A stretch of 64,000 bases of DNA, from contig ONZQ02000018.1 in NCBI GenBank assembly GCA_900312665.1, positions 396,264-460,263 on the forward strand. The letters are read 5' to 3'. Below are positions 1 through 11,595 of this stretch, piece by piece. A program made the translations under genes and the position numbers. Below the pieces are notes generated by a model. It worked only from the letters and a program-made list of their open reading frames with translations. It ran no database searches and was not told the DNA's origin. This stretch comes from Cephalotrichum gorgonifer. Taxonomy: Eukaryota > Ascomycota > Sordariomycetes > Microascales > Microascaceae. Position 1 is the first letter of the stretch. Each line of letters starts with the position of its first letter.

Positions 1-1010
1 GACGACATTCACTCCTTGATATGATTGAGATAATTAACGAGATTCACCCCACTCCGTCCCTGCCAAGAGCCATCGTCACATCGGATAAGATCAGGCTCAA
101 TTCAGCCCAGGCACATTTCGCCTTGCGGGGATTCGTGTTTGGTGTCAATCCCCTGTCCTGCCGTTCTGCGGCTGAGCCGCTACTCCGCATGTAGTCGCTT
201 TCGACTGCCGCTAACTCGAATAGTCCGTCCTAGCTCGCTTGCCTCAGCCACACACGCTGTCGATGCAACTAAGGCTAGCCTTAAATCAACACGGGCGCCA
301 AGGGGCAGACCCCCTTTTCCCCCTCAATTACGAATACTTTGGTGGGGGAGTTTGTCCAGTTCGCCGGTATGCCCCGCCATCCGTCGCTGCCCGTTGTCTC
401 CCCGAGACGCCGAGAGGTAGGGGTAGGACTGAGCCTGGCGGAATTGTTTCCCCTCTCTATGTTCCCTGTTCCCTGTCCGCTATTCCCCCCTTCACCAATT
501 GTCCCCTCCATGTGGTGGGACGAGGATGTACTTGTATGTTATGTCACCGGCGAGATACTACTTGTATTCGGACAAAATCCGCCTTCCTCGAACCCCCTGG
601 GCCGATTCCCCACCACACGAAATGCCGTGCGAGCCTGCCTTCATTTCCGCACTCTGAGGACTACCAGCTAGCGCGGTACGTGACGTTCAATGTGTTCACA
701 CCGCGAGTCTGCACAACAGTACTTACGACCCCGCTGTTTAGAAGTACTCCTCGTGCGGATGGATACACGGAACATCGCTAAGAGCTTGGCTTAAGTCCTT
801 GGCTTGCGTAGGCAGACACCTACCTACTTGTACCGAGGTGTCCGAGAACCGGGCCCTACTTGCGTCTTGATAAATAGTGAGCGCCCACCCCTCGATTGGA
901 GCATAATCGTCCCTCAAGTCATCCCAAACCATCTCGAGCTATCTCAACTCCTGAAGCCACCTTCCCAAACACACGCTCTAAGTCCCAGCCCAGAACAGAC
1001 ACCGACCACC
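1..1010. other. left-edge intergenic region
   Basis: I see no convincing gene here. The open frames are short, overlap on both strands and have no recognisable domain or fungal splice pattern. The last 150 bases are pyrimidine-rich and precede the ATG at 1011, so they probably hold the promoter and 5' leader of the next gene. Confidence 0.5.
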
Positions 1011-2182
1011 ATGCCCCGCCTTCCTCCCGCCGAGAAGCTTCCCCTCGCTGTTCGAAAGAACGGTAAGTTAATCACGATGCTGGTTCCGACACGCACCTAG
1101 GGACCGTTGTGGGGACACCATCGTATTAACAGCGGCCCAGTTCGCGACCAGTGGCAAGAAAAGAAGGCTGAGCTCGAGGAGAAGCTCAGCAGCCTCTTCG
1201 GAACTACCTGGACCATCGACATCGACCCGCTAGTCATCTACCCCTACGCCGAGGAGTGGGCTCAGGCCTCTCTGGGCGAGTTCATCTACCAGTTCGTCAT
1301 ACCTGCTGCCCTCAGCTCTCCCTCCACTGCCAAACTCCCCTACCAGAACTCCCATACCCTCCTCTTCTCTCAACACTGACATGGTGTCTAATCAATCTTT
1401 CCTATCCCACAGGTATGTCTCAGGCGCCATCGGCCGCCTCGAGAGCTTCGTCTCCGATAACGGCCCCGCGGATCTCAACAAGGCCAGCTACACCCACACC
1501 CTAACCCTCGACTTCGACGAGGCCTCTCGCTTCTCCTACTGTGGCGTCGACATCCACGAGGGCAAGCTCCGCCTCCTCTTCGCCCAGTTCGCCACCAATA
1601 TCGACGATACCTGCGACCCGTCCAAGGTCCTGCAGGCCCTCAACGAGGCGCCGCCGCCGCCCGGCGAGGAGGCGCCGAAGCTGAGCGTCGTCGTCCAGAA
1701 GGGTATCCGCGACGAGTACGAGCCCGCCGCCGAGTCGATCAGGTCCCAGATCGCGGAGATCCTGCAGAAGCCCGACTTCAAGGTCACACCCGGGTTCGAG
1801 GGCGTCTACGAGGCGCTGTCCAAGGAGAATGGCGCGAGGGACGACTGGCAGGGGAATGTGGGCCCCTTCGTGAAGCTCTACTTCGAGGCGTTCGTGAACA
1901 CGCTCCGGAGCGAGAAGTTTGGGGAGGACGATCTGCTGCAGGAGGGTTTCAACGAGGCTGTTGAGAAGGAGGAGGTGGCGTTTAGGATTGTGGATAAGTT
2001 GGTGAAGGGGTCGTATAATGAGCCCGTCGTGGAGGACGGCGTGCTGTACCTCCAGGTGAGTTGCTGGTCCATCTACTTGGGTGGCGAGAGACTGATTTAC
2101 TGACAATTTTGAGCAGACTACACCTCAGAACTTTGGCACCAACATTGATGACATTGCCGCCAAGCTCATTGACCTACTCTAG
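1011..2182 (+). CDS. conserved fungal protein of unknown function, 303 aa
   Basis: Four exons: 1011-1062, 1141-1291, 1413-2055 and 2117-2182. The frame joins without a break across all three introns; the donor at 1292 (GTTCGT) is weak but is the only one that keeps the frame. The product is soluble and acidic, with no signal peptide or membrane segment. It begins MPRLPPAEKLPLAVRKN, continues with a charged helical stretch, and ends with a short exon finishing in ...AAKLIDLL. GC-rich codon use and clean splicing argue for a real, expressed gene. I do not recognise the family and give it no function. Its upstream neighbourhood is empty and its downstream neighbour lies 830 bp away, so context gives no clue. 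Confidence 0.75.
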
Positions 2183-3012
2183 AGAGAGATACTGGAAGAT
2201 GGGACGGGGCGCGCCAGCTTCAATGATGCTCATCCAAGGGAAGATTTGATTAGCAGTTCTGGTACCGTAAAAAGAAACAAATATCCAAGCCTGTCTGTAA
2301 AATGAATAAGCAGAATATTATGGCTCGTCAGATGAAACTGGTGCGTCGTGACCCGTCCGAGATCTAGTGAGCATGTCTGTGTGTTAGGTAGGGCCCGAGA
2401 AGATCTGGAACCTCGCACCTTACCGAAAGCCAGAAAATCTGATTTGGGAACCTGTGCAAACATAGGACCTCCGGGGACCGTCTGGGAAGAAGGGGAACAA
2501 AATCAGGGAGCACGCCATGCTAGGGTCGCCGTGGAGGGGAGGGCATAGCTCAGTGATCGGATCGTTGTCTGGACCGTTGGCCAGGATATGGCGGAAAGTA
2601 AGAGCCAGACAAGGGAAAAGATGCATGGACTGGTTGTCCAATAAGCCTCTTCGATCCGTCATTCCTACCTTTGCACATCTGTGTCCAGTTAGGCCTATTT
2701 GTAAGAGGCCCTCGTCCGAAATCTAGGACGGCCAAGGATTGCACAGGCCGTGAATCGAGCACGCTATTGGATAATAGGAATCCAAACTTCCGTGGATGAT
2801 CTGCAAGGCCCATTCCGCGGAAATGAATGTGATCTCGAAAGCCCTACTTTTCCATTTCAATACGTATCCACAGGTATTCAGCAACCCCTGCTGTCTACTG
2901 CGGGATATGATTTCTCACGGATGTAAACTTCCATTTATTCTTCGTCTCTACTGCCCATCCCAGCACAACACAACCCGACGTATCCCCCTGAATCACCGCT
3001 CCCGGCGTCGTT
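2183..3012. other. intergenic region
   Basis: Gene-free stretch between the unknown protein and the Clr5 gene. Open frames on both strands overlap each other and show no domain. It should contain the terminator of the left gene and the promoter of the right gene, but I can define neither. Confidence 0.45.
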
Positions 3013-6000
3013 ATGGATCGAAGCCGTCTAGCGGAGGAGTTTGAGAAGCACAGGAAGATAATCGCCTCATTATACCTGCATTATGGGCTTCAGTATACGA
3101 TGGAATTCATGGAGAGTTCCTATCAGCTCCTTGCCGGGTAATAGGGTCCTACCACCAATCCACAACCGCACAGTCGTTGACAACGGTACAGTCGGGATGA
3201 GTATGCCTACTGGTTAGGCTCCCGCTGGGGTGTTTACCGAAACGCGCCGCGCGGATATCCAGCCTTGCGTCTTCCCAGCCTAGAAACAAAGCAGACACGG
3301 CAACATGCGGATCTTGACTCTCTGGATGATTATATTGCTACGCACGCCAGGGCCAAAACGACGATCGAGGGCGACACCAGTGCTGCTTCCATCTACTCGC
3401 TGGATTTCCGGCCTGTCGGTCACTCGATCCCCTACATCCAATCATTCTCAGACCAACTTTATGGTGACTGTGCTAGCATCCTCACCGACCCAGAAGAATA
3501 TGGCGTCAGCCCGGAATACCTAGAGCGAGCGTTGAAAGAGTTTGCCTCTAGGCTCCATGCGGAGTCATCGAATCTATTTCAGTGGGAGGTGGCCGTGAAT
3601 CTCCGCAAAGCGCGCCGGTGAGTCCGACATATCGGCTTCCCCGAAGTTTAGGCCCGAGCCTATTTCCTCAGTGCCATGATCTGATACTTCTGCTAGAGCG
3701 ATCGTGAAGCAAGTGTTGCAAGCCAGTCTCGCCTATGGGCACTGCTCCGATTTTGATGGCGACGCTGAGAGTAGCGACGGGGCCAACACGTGCGAGCCTT
3801 TCCATAAAGACCCCCCTAGTACATCGCACTGGCTTAATGGGGTCGTCGACGCATCGCCGGCGGGGGCTCCGATAAGTCCCGATATGAATATCACCGAGGA
3901 TATACCATCACTCATGGAAGACGGCCCTCTGTTTTCGTTCCCCAAACAGTTCGTTACGGAGTCTAATGCCTACCGCTGGCTTGTCGCTAAGATACGGCAG
4001 CGCAGACTGCTGAGTGACGAGAATCGCCATCCAGTGTCTGGGATTGGGACTATGATTCTGAGCAACCTCCAGAGTCGACCATGTTTCCGCAGAATGAGCC
4101 GTGGGAGACCGGATTCGACTGTTAGGCTAACATTTGAACTGGACTGGGATCCCTGGAGTGTGCTGGCTGGCTATGATGGAGGCCGCATGCCCCCATTTGA
4201 GGATGTTCTTTGCCTGACAGGCACGTTTGACGAGTCCCAGGCAACGACGGTGGCAGAGTATATGACACAGACATGGCCGCAGACATATGGCCCGGTCCTC
4301 GAATTCGTCAGGGGGTTGGTGTCGTCGGTCAAAGGCCAAGAGTGCTACTGTATGATAAGCCTCAACTACACGAACATTGAACCTGAAGCCCGATACTGAC
4401 ATCATCACTCTAGATCCGGCTTCAAAGGCCTCTGAGCAGAACCGACACGCTCTAGATAGTATTTATACTCGAAGACAGAGCACCCTCCAACTGCGGGGGA
4501 ATATCCACGGAAAATCCAGATTTATAATTGAGGCGATCGGTAACCTCTACATAGTGGCCGAGGTAGGCGACCAGCTCGGGTGGCTAGCTTCGACCCTGAG
4601 GTACCCCGGGCCAACAGACAAGCGACGCATCATCGCCATCACCCCTCATGTGGTGGATATCCGTATGGAACCAAGGGACGATTCATGGTCCAGTACACAC
4701 GTCACGGCATCCTGCAGAATCGTATTCGATAGTGAACATCTCACCTACGAACGTGCTATGAAAACGCCACAGGGAGCCTGTTGGGCTTCTTACTTCTGGA
4801 ATGCCATCCTCGTCAGCGGCTATCCGATTCTTTCCCGAACTGATCCGGGCACCGGATTAGAGGTGTCCTTGCATGTCATGGCCTCCCTGACCCGGGCAGA
4901 TCATGTGGTCCAGTGGAGAGAGAGGGTGGTCATGAAGGGCTTTAGCTCGCTGGTGGTCGTGGCTCGTGCGACCGCCAAGATGGTCGTCTGGCATCTTCTT
5001 GTCAGTCAAAGCCCTGAGGAGCGGATCTCGTATATCGATCTCAACCTGGATAAACTGCTTCATGACACGCCCGAAGGATTCTCGCTGCGAAGCCTCGAAG
5101 GTAGTCGGCATATTATCGGATGGTGTGCCAATGCACGCGACTTATGCGGTACATACTATCTTACCTTCTCATTATATCTGGTAGCCCACACAACTAACTC
5201 TGTACTCAAGGACACGCAACAGCAGAACTAGATGTCAAGTCGTCTGGGCTGCAAATTGCGCCTGGAGTTACAGTAATTGACCGCTTGTACCTCGAAGCTG
5301 GATCCACCTTTGTGGCCGGGCTCAACATATGCTTGAATAAGAAGCAGCAGCCCCTTCGGATCGGCCGAGAGAGGGACTACCCCAGCTACCTCAACTGGGT
5401 GAGGGACCAGCCGCTTGTCTTCTATGACGTGCCGGATCGCCGGGCGTGGCTCGTGGATGGGGCCTCAGCCCCACTCTACTTGGTCCGCATTTGGCTATAC
5501 CGGAACGCGAACGATCTGGATTCTGTGTACACGTGGGTCTTTGATCCAAATAAATTCAAGGACACCTGGGACGGGTGTACACCCCATCAGGCGGCGCTGA
5601 AGACGCTGGGCTGCGAAGGGAACCTTGATCTAGACCTCTATGCCGTCAGGGGAGAGTGCGTGAAACTGGCGACTCGTATAAGGGATATTCTCCACGCCTT
5701 GGAAGTTCTGATTGACTGGCAAAAAAGCCCACTCCCCGACGGCGTCAGTCTACCGAAAACACTGGACCCCCGAAAACACATCACCGGAGTCGATATCCTA
5801 GATATTATTACCCCCGATGGTGAGGTATATCCCCGCATCTGCGCCCTGGAGACGCGGGGCCAAGGGTGGAGTGATCTGGTGTCCGAGATCAAGATCCCAG
5901 CCATATTCGGCAGGGGCTTTGGGGACCTAATACGTCCCGGTGATCCTTCCGCGGTATGCCGGCATTGGAAGTCTGTTCCTACACAGAAGGACTACATGAC

Positions 6001-6682
6001 TGTTACTGTCTCCACCCTGCATATGGTTTACGAGCGGCGCCTGGCGAGGATGGTGCCCGACTTGAACGTGGGGGAGCTGACTAGGAAGATTGTGTGGCAG
6101 TCGGTAAACGAGCCACTCAAGCCGTGCAAGTGCGCCACGGGGAAACCGGCTGTGGTCTCGTACCACTTGGACCCTGTGCAGCATCTTCTGCCACCCAGGA
6201 AGAAGTTCAGGACTCGAAGTCTCACCACTAGTCCCAAGAAGCCCGTGGACGTCATGAAGCTTGACAAAACGGGAGCCGTCATATTCGGGCATAGGCCAAT
6301 ATTAAGATTTGGGAGGGGCAGCAAATATGTAGGGGTCGGAAACGCCGTGGGGCGAGAAGACGAGAGCTCCGCTGTTGACTCGTCCTCGACGTCTACTAAG
6401 GGCAGATGGCAAGGAATTCCGAGTTTCATTGGAATGAATTTGAGCTGGAGTTCTCGTTCCATGGGCAGCAGTCGGTCTTCAATGCCAACGACGCCTGGTG
6501 CTGACATGTCTACGAGTTGTACGGAGGGGGAAGAGAAAAAACGACCTAACGAGGGTGACACCGCTGGAAGAAAAGGGTGGCCAAAGAAGAAAGAAATCGT
6601 GGGGGGGATGACAAGGAGCTGCGTGCGGCGAAGCCGCGTTTTGTCGTCCCGTGATAGTTGTATATGCCTCCGTGTGATGTAA
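3013..6682 (+). CDS. Clr5-domain protein with a large fungal-specific C-terminal region, 1136 aa
   Basis: Five exons: 3013-3137, 3192-3617, 3697-4349, 4414-5148 and 5211-6682, all with consistent phases. Residues about 8-60 match a Clr5 domain (short fungal DNA-binding-like domain): a charged start, a hydrophobic helix with LYLHYG, then EFMES, and after the first intron the typical EY...RWGVYRN ending. The remaining thousand residues resemble a widely expanded Pezizomycotina family of unknown function. Shared features include YRWLVAKIR, LTGTFDESQATT, the EVGDQLGWLASTLR block, GWC near an intron, RLYLEAGSTFVAGL and a late FGRGFGDLI block followed by GAVIFGHRP. The tail (about residue 1040 on) is Ser- and Lys-rich and low in complexity. 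No catalytic motif is visible. The Clr5 head suggests a nuclear regulatory role, but that is inference. Confidence 0.82.
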
Positions 6683-7981
6683 CGCGCGCTAATACTTTAT
6701 ATTTCAAAAGCCCAATACAACATGTGACAAGTACTCGGTGGCTTTTATGTGTCAAATTGACCCACTCGATGTCTATTATGTGAGGAACAAAGTAAAGCTA
6801 AATACACTGGCAAAGCTCATCCCTATCGGAGAATTATCCTGTCCTTCACCTATCCCCTTCCTACCGCCAAGCACTAGCTACTTTATAACTACCGGGAGGA
6901 ACTAGATTTCACCGTCAAGGAAAGACCTTTAACGAAGAACTCGTTCTCGAGCATCTCGCTGTATCCCCGCATGGGAATAACGAGTTGGGTTGAGTTGGGT
7001 CTGAGCCAAGCCATCAGGGTACTTATAGAAACCATCAAGGTACTTGCTCATGTCTTTCCGAGATTACGGATGCCTTCCTTACGCATATTCATGAGCCAAG
7101 AGTGCGAAATATTATTAAAAGTACAGCCAAATGTAGCTAGTAATGTGGGGGTTGAGTCTGTGCCGAGCACCGCAATGACAGCGCTTGCATTTCAAATTGT
7201 AACGCAGTCTATTGGTGGCGAGAATATTTCGTCAGAGGTCGAGGACTCCATCAGAGCAGTGACAGCTATTAGAGCCCCTCGTGTCAGCATTCACAGCGCT
7301 ATCTCACGAATATATCATCTATCTCGTACCCACTTTTGTAAACGAGAACCTACACAACACCTTAGCGATAAAGGGTAGGGACAGGGCCAAGATTTCGCCA
7401 AGGTTAACCCACTCCCATCTTCTGGCACCAATCGTCGATTCCGAAAGTTGAAGGACAGTCATTGGTTGAATATGTTAGATTTATCATTAGTTTTTTGCTC
7501 TTCTATGATTAAGCAGCAAAGTTTCGTACAATACGCCAGGCCTTCCCTCTCGCGGTATGGCAAACTTGGAAGAGAACAAGGTGAAACGCAGGCGGAGTCG
7601 GTGACATATCCGTTTCCTGTCTTCCTCCGTTAGGTAATACTCTATGTTGTCTATCATGGATTACCATATTACCCCTCCACCCCCACAGATGCAAACTCAG
7701 ATACATACAAGTACACAGTGGAGCCGGCCGAACTGACCTTCCGCGGAGGGCGGGGGCGGCTAGCGGGCTTAGGGCACATAAATACTTACATGTAGGCACA
7801 CCCAGCCAAAAGTGCCGGCTTTGTCCATTCTTCTTTTGGTTTCCCCTCCATCCTGAGGTCAAACTTCAACCTAGCTCTGGTTGTTGAACCTCCCAACCAA
7901 CCGCAGCTAGTTGGCCTGTCATATGCAAGCGCTCGGACATTACCAACCTTGCTAGTGCTAGCGGCGATTTTCGTCGCAAGG
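6683..7981. other. intergenic region
   Basis: About 1.3 kb without a supported gene. One 135-codon open frame at 6971-7378 has no recognisable domain, no splice partners and a base composition like its surroundings, so I do not call it. The interval should include the promoter of the MFS transporter gene. Confidence 0.45.
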
Positions 7982-10032
7982 ATGACCCAGAATAATAATG
8001 AGGGCACCTCAAAAGGTTTGTACTAAAAAGATAGCAGGCTTCTAGCCTAAAAACTAACCTAACGTCCGACCCAATTACAAAACTGACGATGGCGTATTAA
8101 TAGTAAACAGCATCTTTTGGGGCGACGCGAGCAAAGAGGAGAAGAGGTTGATTCGGAAACTTGGTATGGTGCATCATCAATCCCTGTATTTTAAGCCTCT
8201 AAACGCTATATCTAACATAAACCTTACCACTGCAGACTTCTTCATCCTCGTATGTTGTGGACATGCTCTTCATGTTGTCTTCACTCTCAAGCTAGTCAAG
8301 TACTAATAGTATTCGCAGACGTTTTGTTGCTTCGCCTTTTTCTTCAACCAGCTCGGTCAGTTTCCAGTCCTCGAATAAATAATAAAAGTACCGTCTCTAA
8401 CTCTCCCAAAGACAGGGCCGCTTTCGCCAATGCATACGTCAGTTTGTTTCAGTTCAGTTGCTATCACAGCACGGGGTATAGTGCTAATTTGGATAACAGG
8501 TTGCTGGCCTCAAGGAGGACCTAAATCTCGAGGGGAACCAATATAATATATTATTGTCCATGGCCTCTGCGGGGTAAGTATCTTCATCCCTGGAAAACAC
8601 GGAGGCCGAGCTGATGCCAGTACGTACAGTATGCTTATAGGCCAGATTCCCCACGGCATCATAATCCACAAGGTCCGGCCCCGAATATGGCTATCTTCCA
8701 TGGTCATCGTATGGGCCGGCTTCACCATGCTAAGCGCCGCCTGTAAGACGTTCTCCCAGCTCTGCGCCGTCCGCTTCTTCATGGGCTTCGCCGAAGCCAG
8801 CACCTACGTGGGGTCCATCTACATCATGGGCTCTTGGTAGTGAGTTACGACGCCATCATGTTTTATTCAAGACGGGGGCCCACTTGAGTGAATCTGCTGA
8901 CCCCAGAATCACAGTAAGGCCAATGAACTCGCTAAGCGCACCGCCATGTTCACCGTCTCCGGCCAGGTCGGAAAGATGTTTGCGGGCGCCATGATGGCCG
9001 CGATCCACGAGTCCATGCACGGCCGTGCTGGCCTGGACGGCTGGCAATGGGTTTTCATAATTGACGGCATCATCACCTGCCCCATCGCCCTCTTCGGATT
9101 CTTCTACTTCCCGGATGTGCCGGAAGATACCCAGGCCCCGTTCCTGGATGAGAAGGACCGCCAGCTTGCTCTTGACCGTTTACCACCTAAGAAGGAGGAT
9201 GGTCACAACATCCAAGCGCGGAGTTTGGCTAAGCGGGTATTAGGGCACCCTGTTTTGTACGTTCCCTTCGTTTTCCTTTATTTTAACACATTAAGCGCCC
9301 TGCTGACTGCATTCCAGCTATATATGCTGCGTATTCTCGGCGCTTTCCTCGGCCATGCAGGCATATATCGTCCAGGGTCTCATGCTCCTCTACATGAAAG
9401 CCCACCAAAAGTCGAACGGGTTCTCCCAATCTCAGATCAACACATATCCCATCCCTACCCATGCTATCGGCATCATAGCCGAGCTGGGCTCTTCAGTCGC
9501 TATCGACAGGTACAACAGGCGGTTGAGCATCGGCTTCACCTTTTGCATCATCCAAGTCGTCTGCACCGTGGTCCTGCTCATCCCGAACATGTCTCTGGCG
9601 GGACACCTGACTGCCTTCTATCTTTCTTCCACCTCTTACGGTATCAATCCGCTGCTATACAGCTGGTCAAGCAACATTATGTCGCTGACGGCCGATGATG
9701 CCGCGCGGAGTGTTATTCTGGCTTCGATGGCGGCCAGCGATGGTCTCCTGTGGACTTTCTGGGGAATTGCGTTGTATCCGGCCGATAATGCTCCGTACTG
9801 GCGGACGGGATACATTGCGATGCTGTGTGTCTGTACTGCCTTGTGTGGTTGGCTTTTCCTCGTTCGATGGGTAAGTGATGCCCGATGCTGGGCGAGGGAA
9901 CGTGCGTAACTGACTTGGTATGGACAGGTCGATCGTCATACCACGAAAAAGTACGCCAATTCTATGGTTTCGCTCGTATCGAGATCAGCAGATCATCCGG
10001 CCTATCAGTCGACGGAAGGTAAACGGGCGTAG
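7982..10032 (+). CDS. MFS transporter, Dal5/Liz1 (allantoate/pantothenate permease-like) family, 484 aa
   Basis: Ten exons: 7982-8015, 8104-8163, 8236-8249, 8319-8355, 8412-8437, 8500-8573, 8630-8839, 8915-9256, 9318-9870 and 9928-10032. Exon 3 is only 14 nt. Once joined, the protein reads as a normal anion:cation symporter: a charged N-terminus with EEKRLIRKLD before helix 1, NQLDRAAFANAYVAGLKEDL after it, SAGMLIGQIPHGIIIHKVRPR in the first repeat, and MGSWYKANELAKRTAMF leading to the central loop. The second half has VQGLMLLYMKAHQK, TYPIPTHAIGI and the late DDAARSVIL and FWGIALYPADNAPYW blocks. About 12 membrane segments are expected, with a cytosolic C-tail. Plasma-membrane uptake of a small organic acid such as pantothenate is the family role; the exact substrate is unknown. 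The intron at 9257-9317 was chosen because it rebuilds the seventh helix. Confidence 0.85.
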
Positions 10033-10262
10033 AAATGAACGCGGGTCTCTTCTTCCGAGACTCTGCTTCTCGCAGGAATGTGGGGGAGATGCGCTCCCGA
10101 TATAAACTGTATCTCGAAGTCAATGATCGAAAGCATGGCAGTACACAGGTGCCACGATATATTACAGCCTTAGGTAAGGAACGCCAAAAACAAAAGTAAA
10201 CAAGGTCATAGAGAATGTCCTAGGATATGAAACTGATAGACATATTATATTATAATACAAGC

Positions 10263-10829
10263 TTAGGGCGTTGAGGCATCATTCCCTCCCATCCGGAATG
10301 AGACCATGTGTATCGTACGCCATATTAGGTCGTCACTGTCTACATGGGCGGTAGAAAACCCATGTCTCTCCCAGAAATTAACGGCGCCTGGTAGGAAGGG
10401 GTGAGTGTGGAGGTAAAACCGCTCAATGCCTCTCTGCCGCACCGTCTCTTCCAAGGCAGCGAACATTCGAGAGGCTAGGCCGGTGCGGCGCAGGGCTGGG
10501 TCGACGTAGAGCCTGACCACCTCGACGATGCGCTCCTCCTTCCCGATCCGCAGGTGGGGGAAGCGATGGTCGTAGGGGACGCAGCCGATTGTGGCGACTA
10601 GGACGCCGTCGACACGGGCGATGAGGAAGGCTCCGTCGGGGTGTTCGAGGTAGATCTGCTGGAAGGTCGCGAGCTCTCGATCAGCGTGCTTGTCGTGTGA
10701 TGCCGAGTCGATCATGGGAAACATTGTAGTGCGGGCTGCTTTGTTGAAGCCGACAACGGCGGGGATGTCATCCGGCGTGGCATGGCTGACGACGGCACCT
10801 ATAGTCGTCCGGGCTACTGGCGGTGTCAT
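10263..10829 (-). CDS. GNAT-family N-acetyltransferase, 188 aa
   Basis: Single exon. The protein has the GNAT fold order: an N-terminal helix with the ATPDDIPAVVGF start, a beta-strand pair around residues 70-85 (FLIARVDGVLVATIGCV), and the acetyl-CoA-binding block VRLYVDPALRRTGLASRMF at about residues 105-123, which fits the R/Q-x-x-G-x-G/A loop in the form RRTGLA. After it come a C-terminal strand and FWERHGF. The family transfers acetyl groups from acetyl-CoA to amines; the acceptor cannot be read from sequence. It ends 230 bp from the end of the convergent transporter gene. No targeting signal is visible, so it is probably cytosolic. Confidence 0.85.
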   Translation of the reverse strand: MTPPVARTTIGAVVSHATPDDIPAVVGFNKAARTTMFPMIDSASHDKHADRELATFQQIYLEHPDGAFLIARVDGVLVATIGCVPYDHRFPHLRIGKEERIVEVVRLYVDPALRRTGLASRMFAALEETVRQRGIERFYLHTHPFLPGAVNFWERHGFSTAHVDSDDLIWRTIHMVSFRMGGNDASTP

Positions 10830-11595
10830 GAGCTAACTTCTCAGCGGGTCTTGTCATTGAGGTGTTGGATGTGGCTGCATTAAGGAGCTTGTTGAACTTT
10901 GGCATTGGGGTTAAGCAAGCATTAAACATATCAATTGGGACCGACAGCTTTACGCCCAGATATGACAGCGAAAACTTTGATGCTTATTCATGTTGACAGC
11001 CTAGTGTGAAACAGCTAATTATCTACAGATAAGGGAAAGCGGGTTACAACAAGGCCAAGCCTTTTGACAAATAAATATGAGCTTATATTTAAGGCGGGTC
11101 TATATGGCAGAATGACTCAGAATCACGGACTTTATTATTGTAAGAGTCACAGACCAATGCCCGCCTATCCCCTGGCTACTTGCACAGCTATACATTTCAG
11201 GACCATGTCACAATCCCGGATAGTGACACTAGTACTTAAAAAACAGACAGTCATATCAACCTCGGGAAATACCTGTCTGCAATGACACTAACGTAGGGCT
11301 GGCTTACATACTAGACTCGTCACCCTATGGAACCTACGGTGGAATGCAACAGCCTTACTTGCTTGGTTACAGCTGAGATGGGCAGTTGTATTGCCCGCAC
11401 TAGGAAAATCCGAAAGGCAACCTTGAGGTCTAATATACGCTCGTCAGGTGCAGGTAAACAGTCCGATGACTGTCTTGAACTTCTTTTGACAACGATAATA
11501 CTTGTCGATTAGTATACCTAGACTATCTAGAACCCTCTCCGCCATGCTACTGCATAAGCCGTCAATGTCATAAATTCGTAGTACGACCCCGACCC
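10830..11595. other. intergenic region
   Basis: Gene-free stretch between the GNAT gene and the end of the amine oxidase gene, both on the minus strand. It is AT-richer than the coding DNA around it. I see no open frame with recognisable content. Confidence 0.45.

Noticed and set aside
6971..7378. 135-codon frame as a possible small gene
   Set aside because: No domain, no codon bias, no splice context and no secretion signal.
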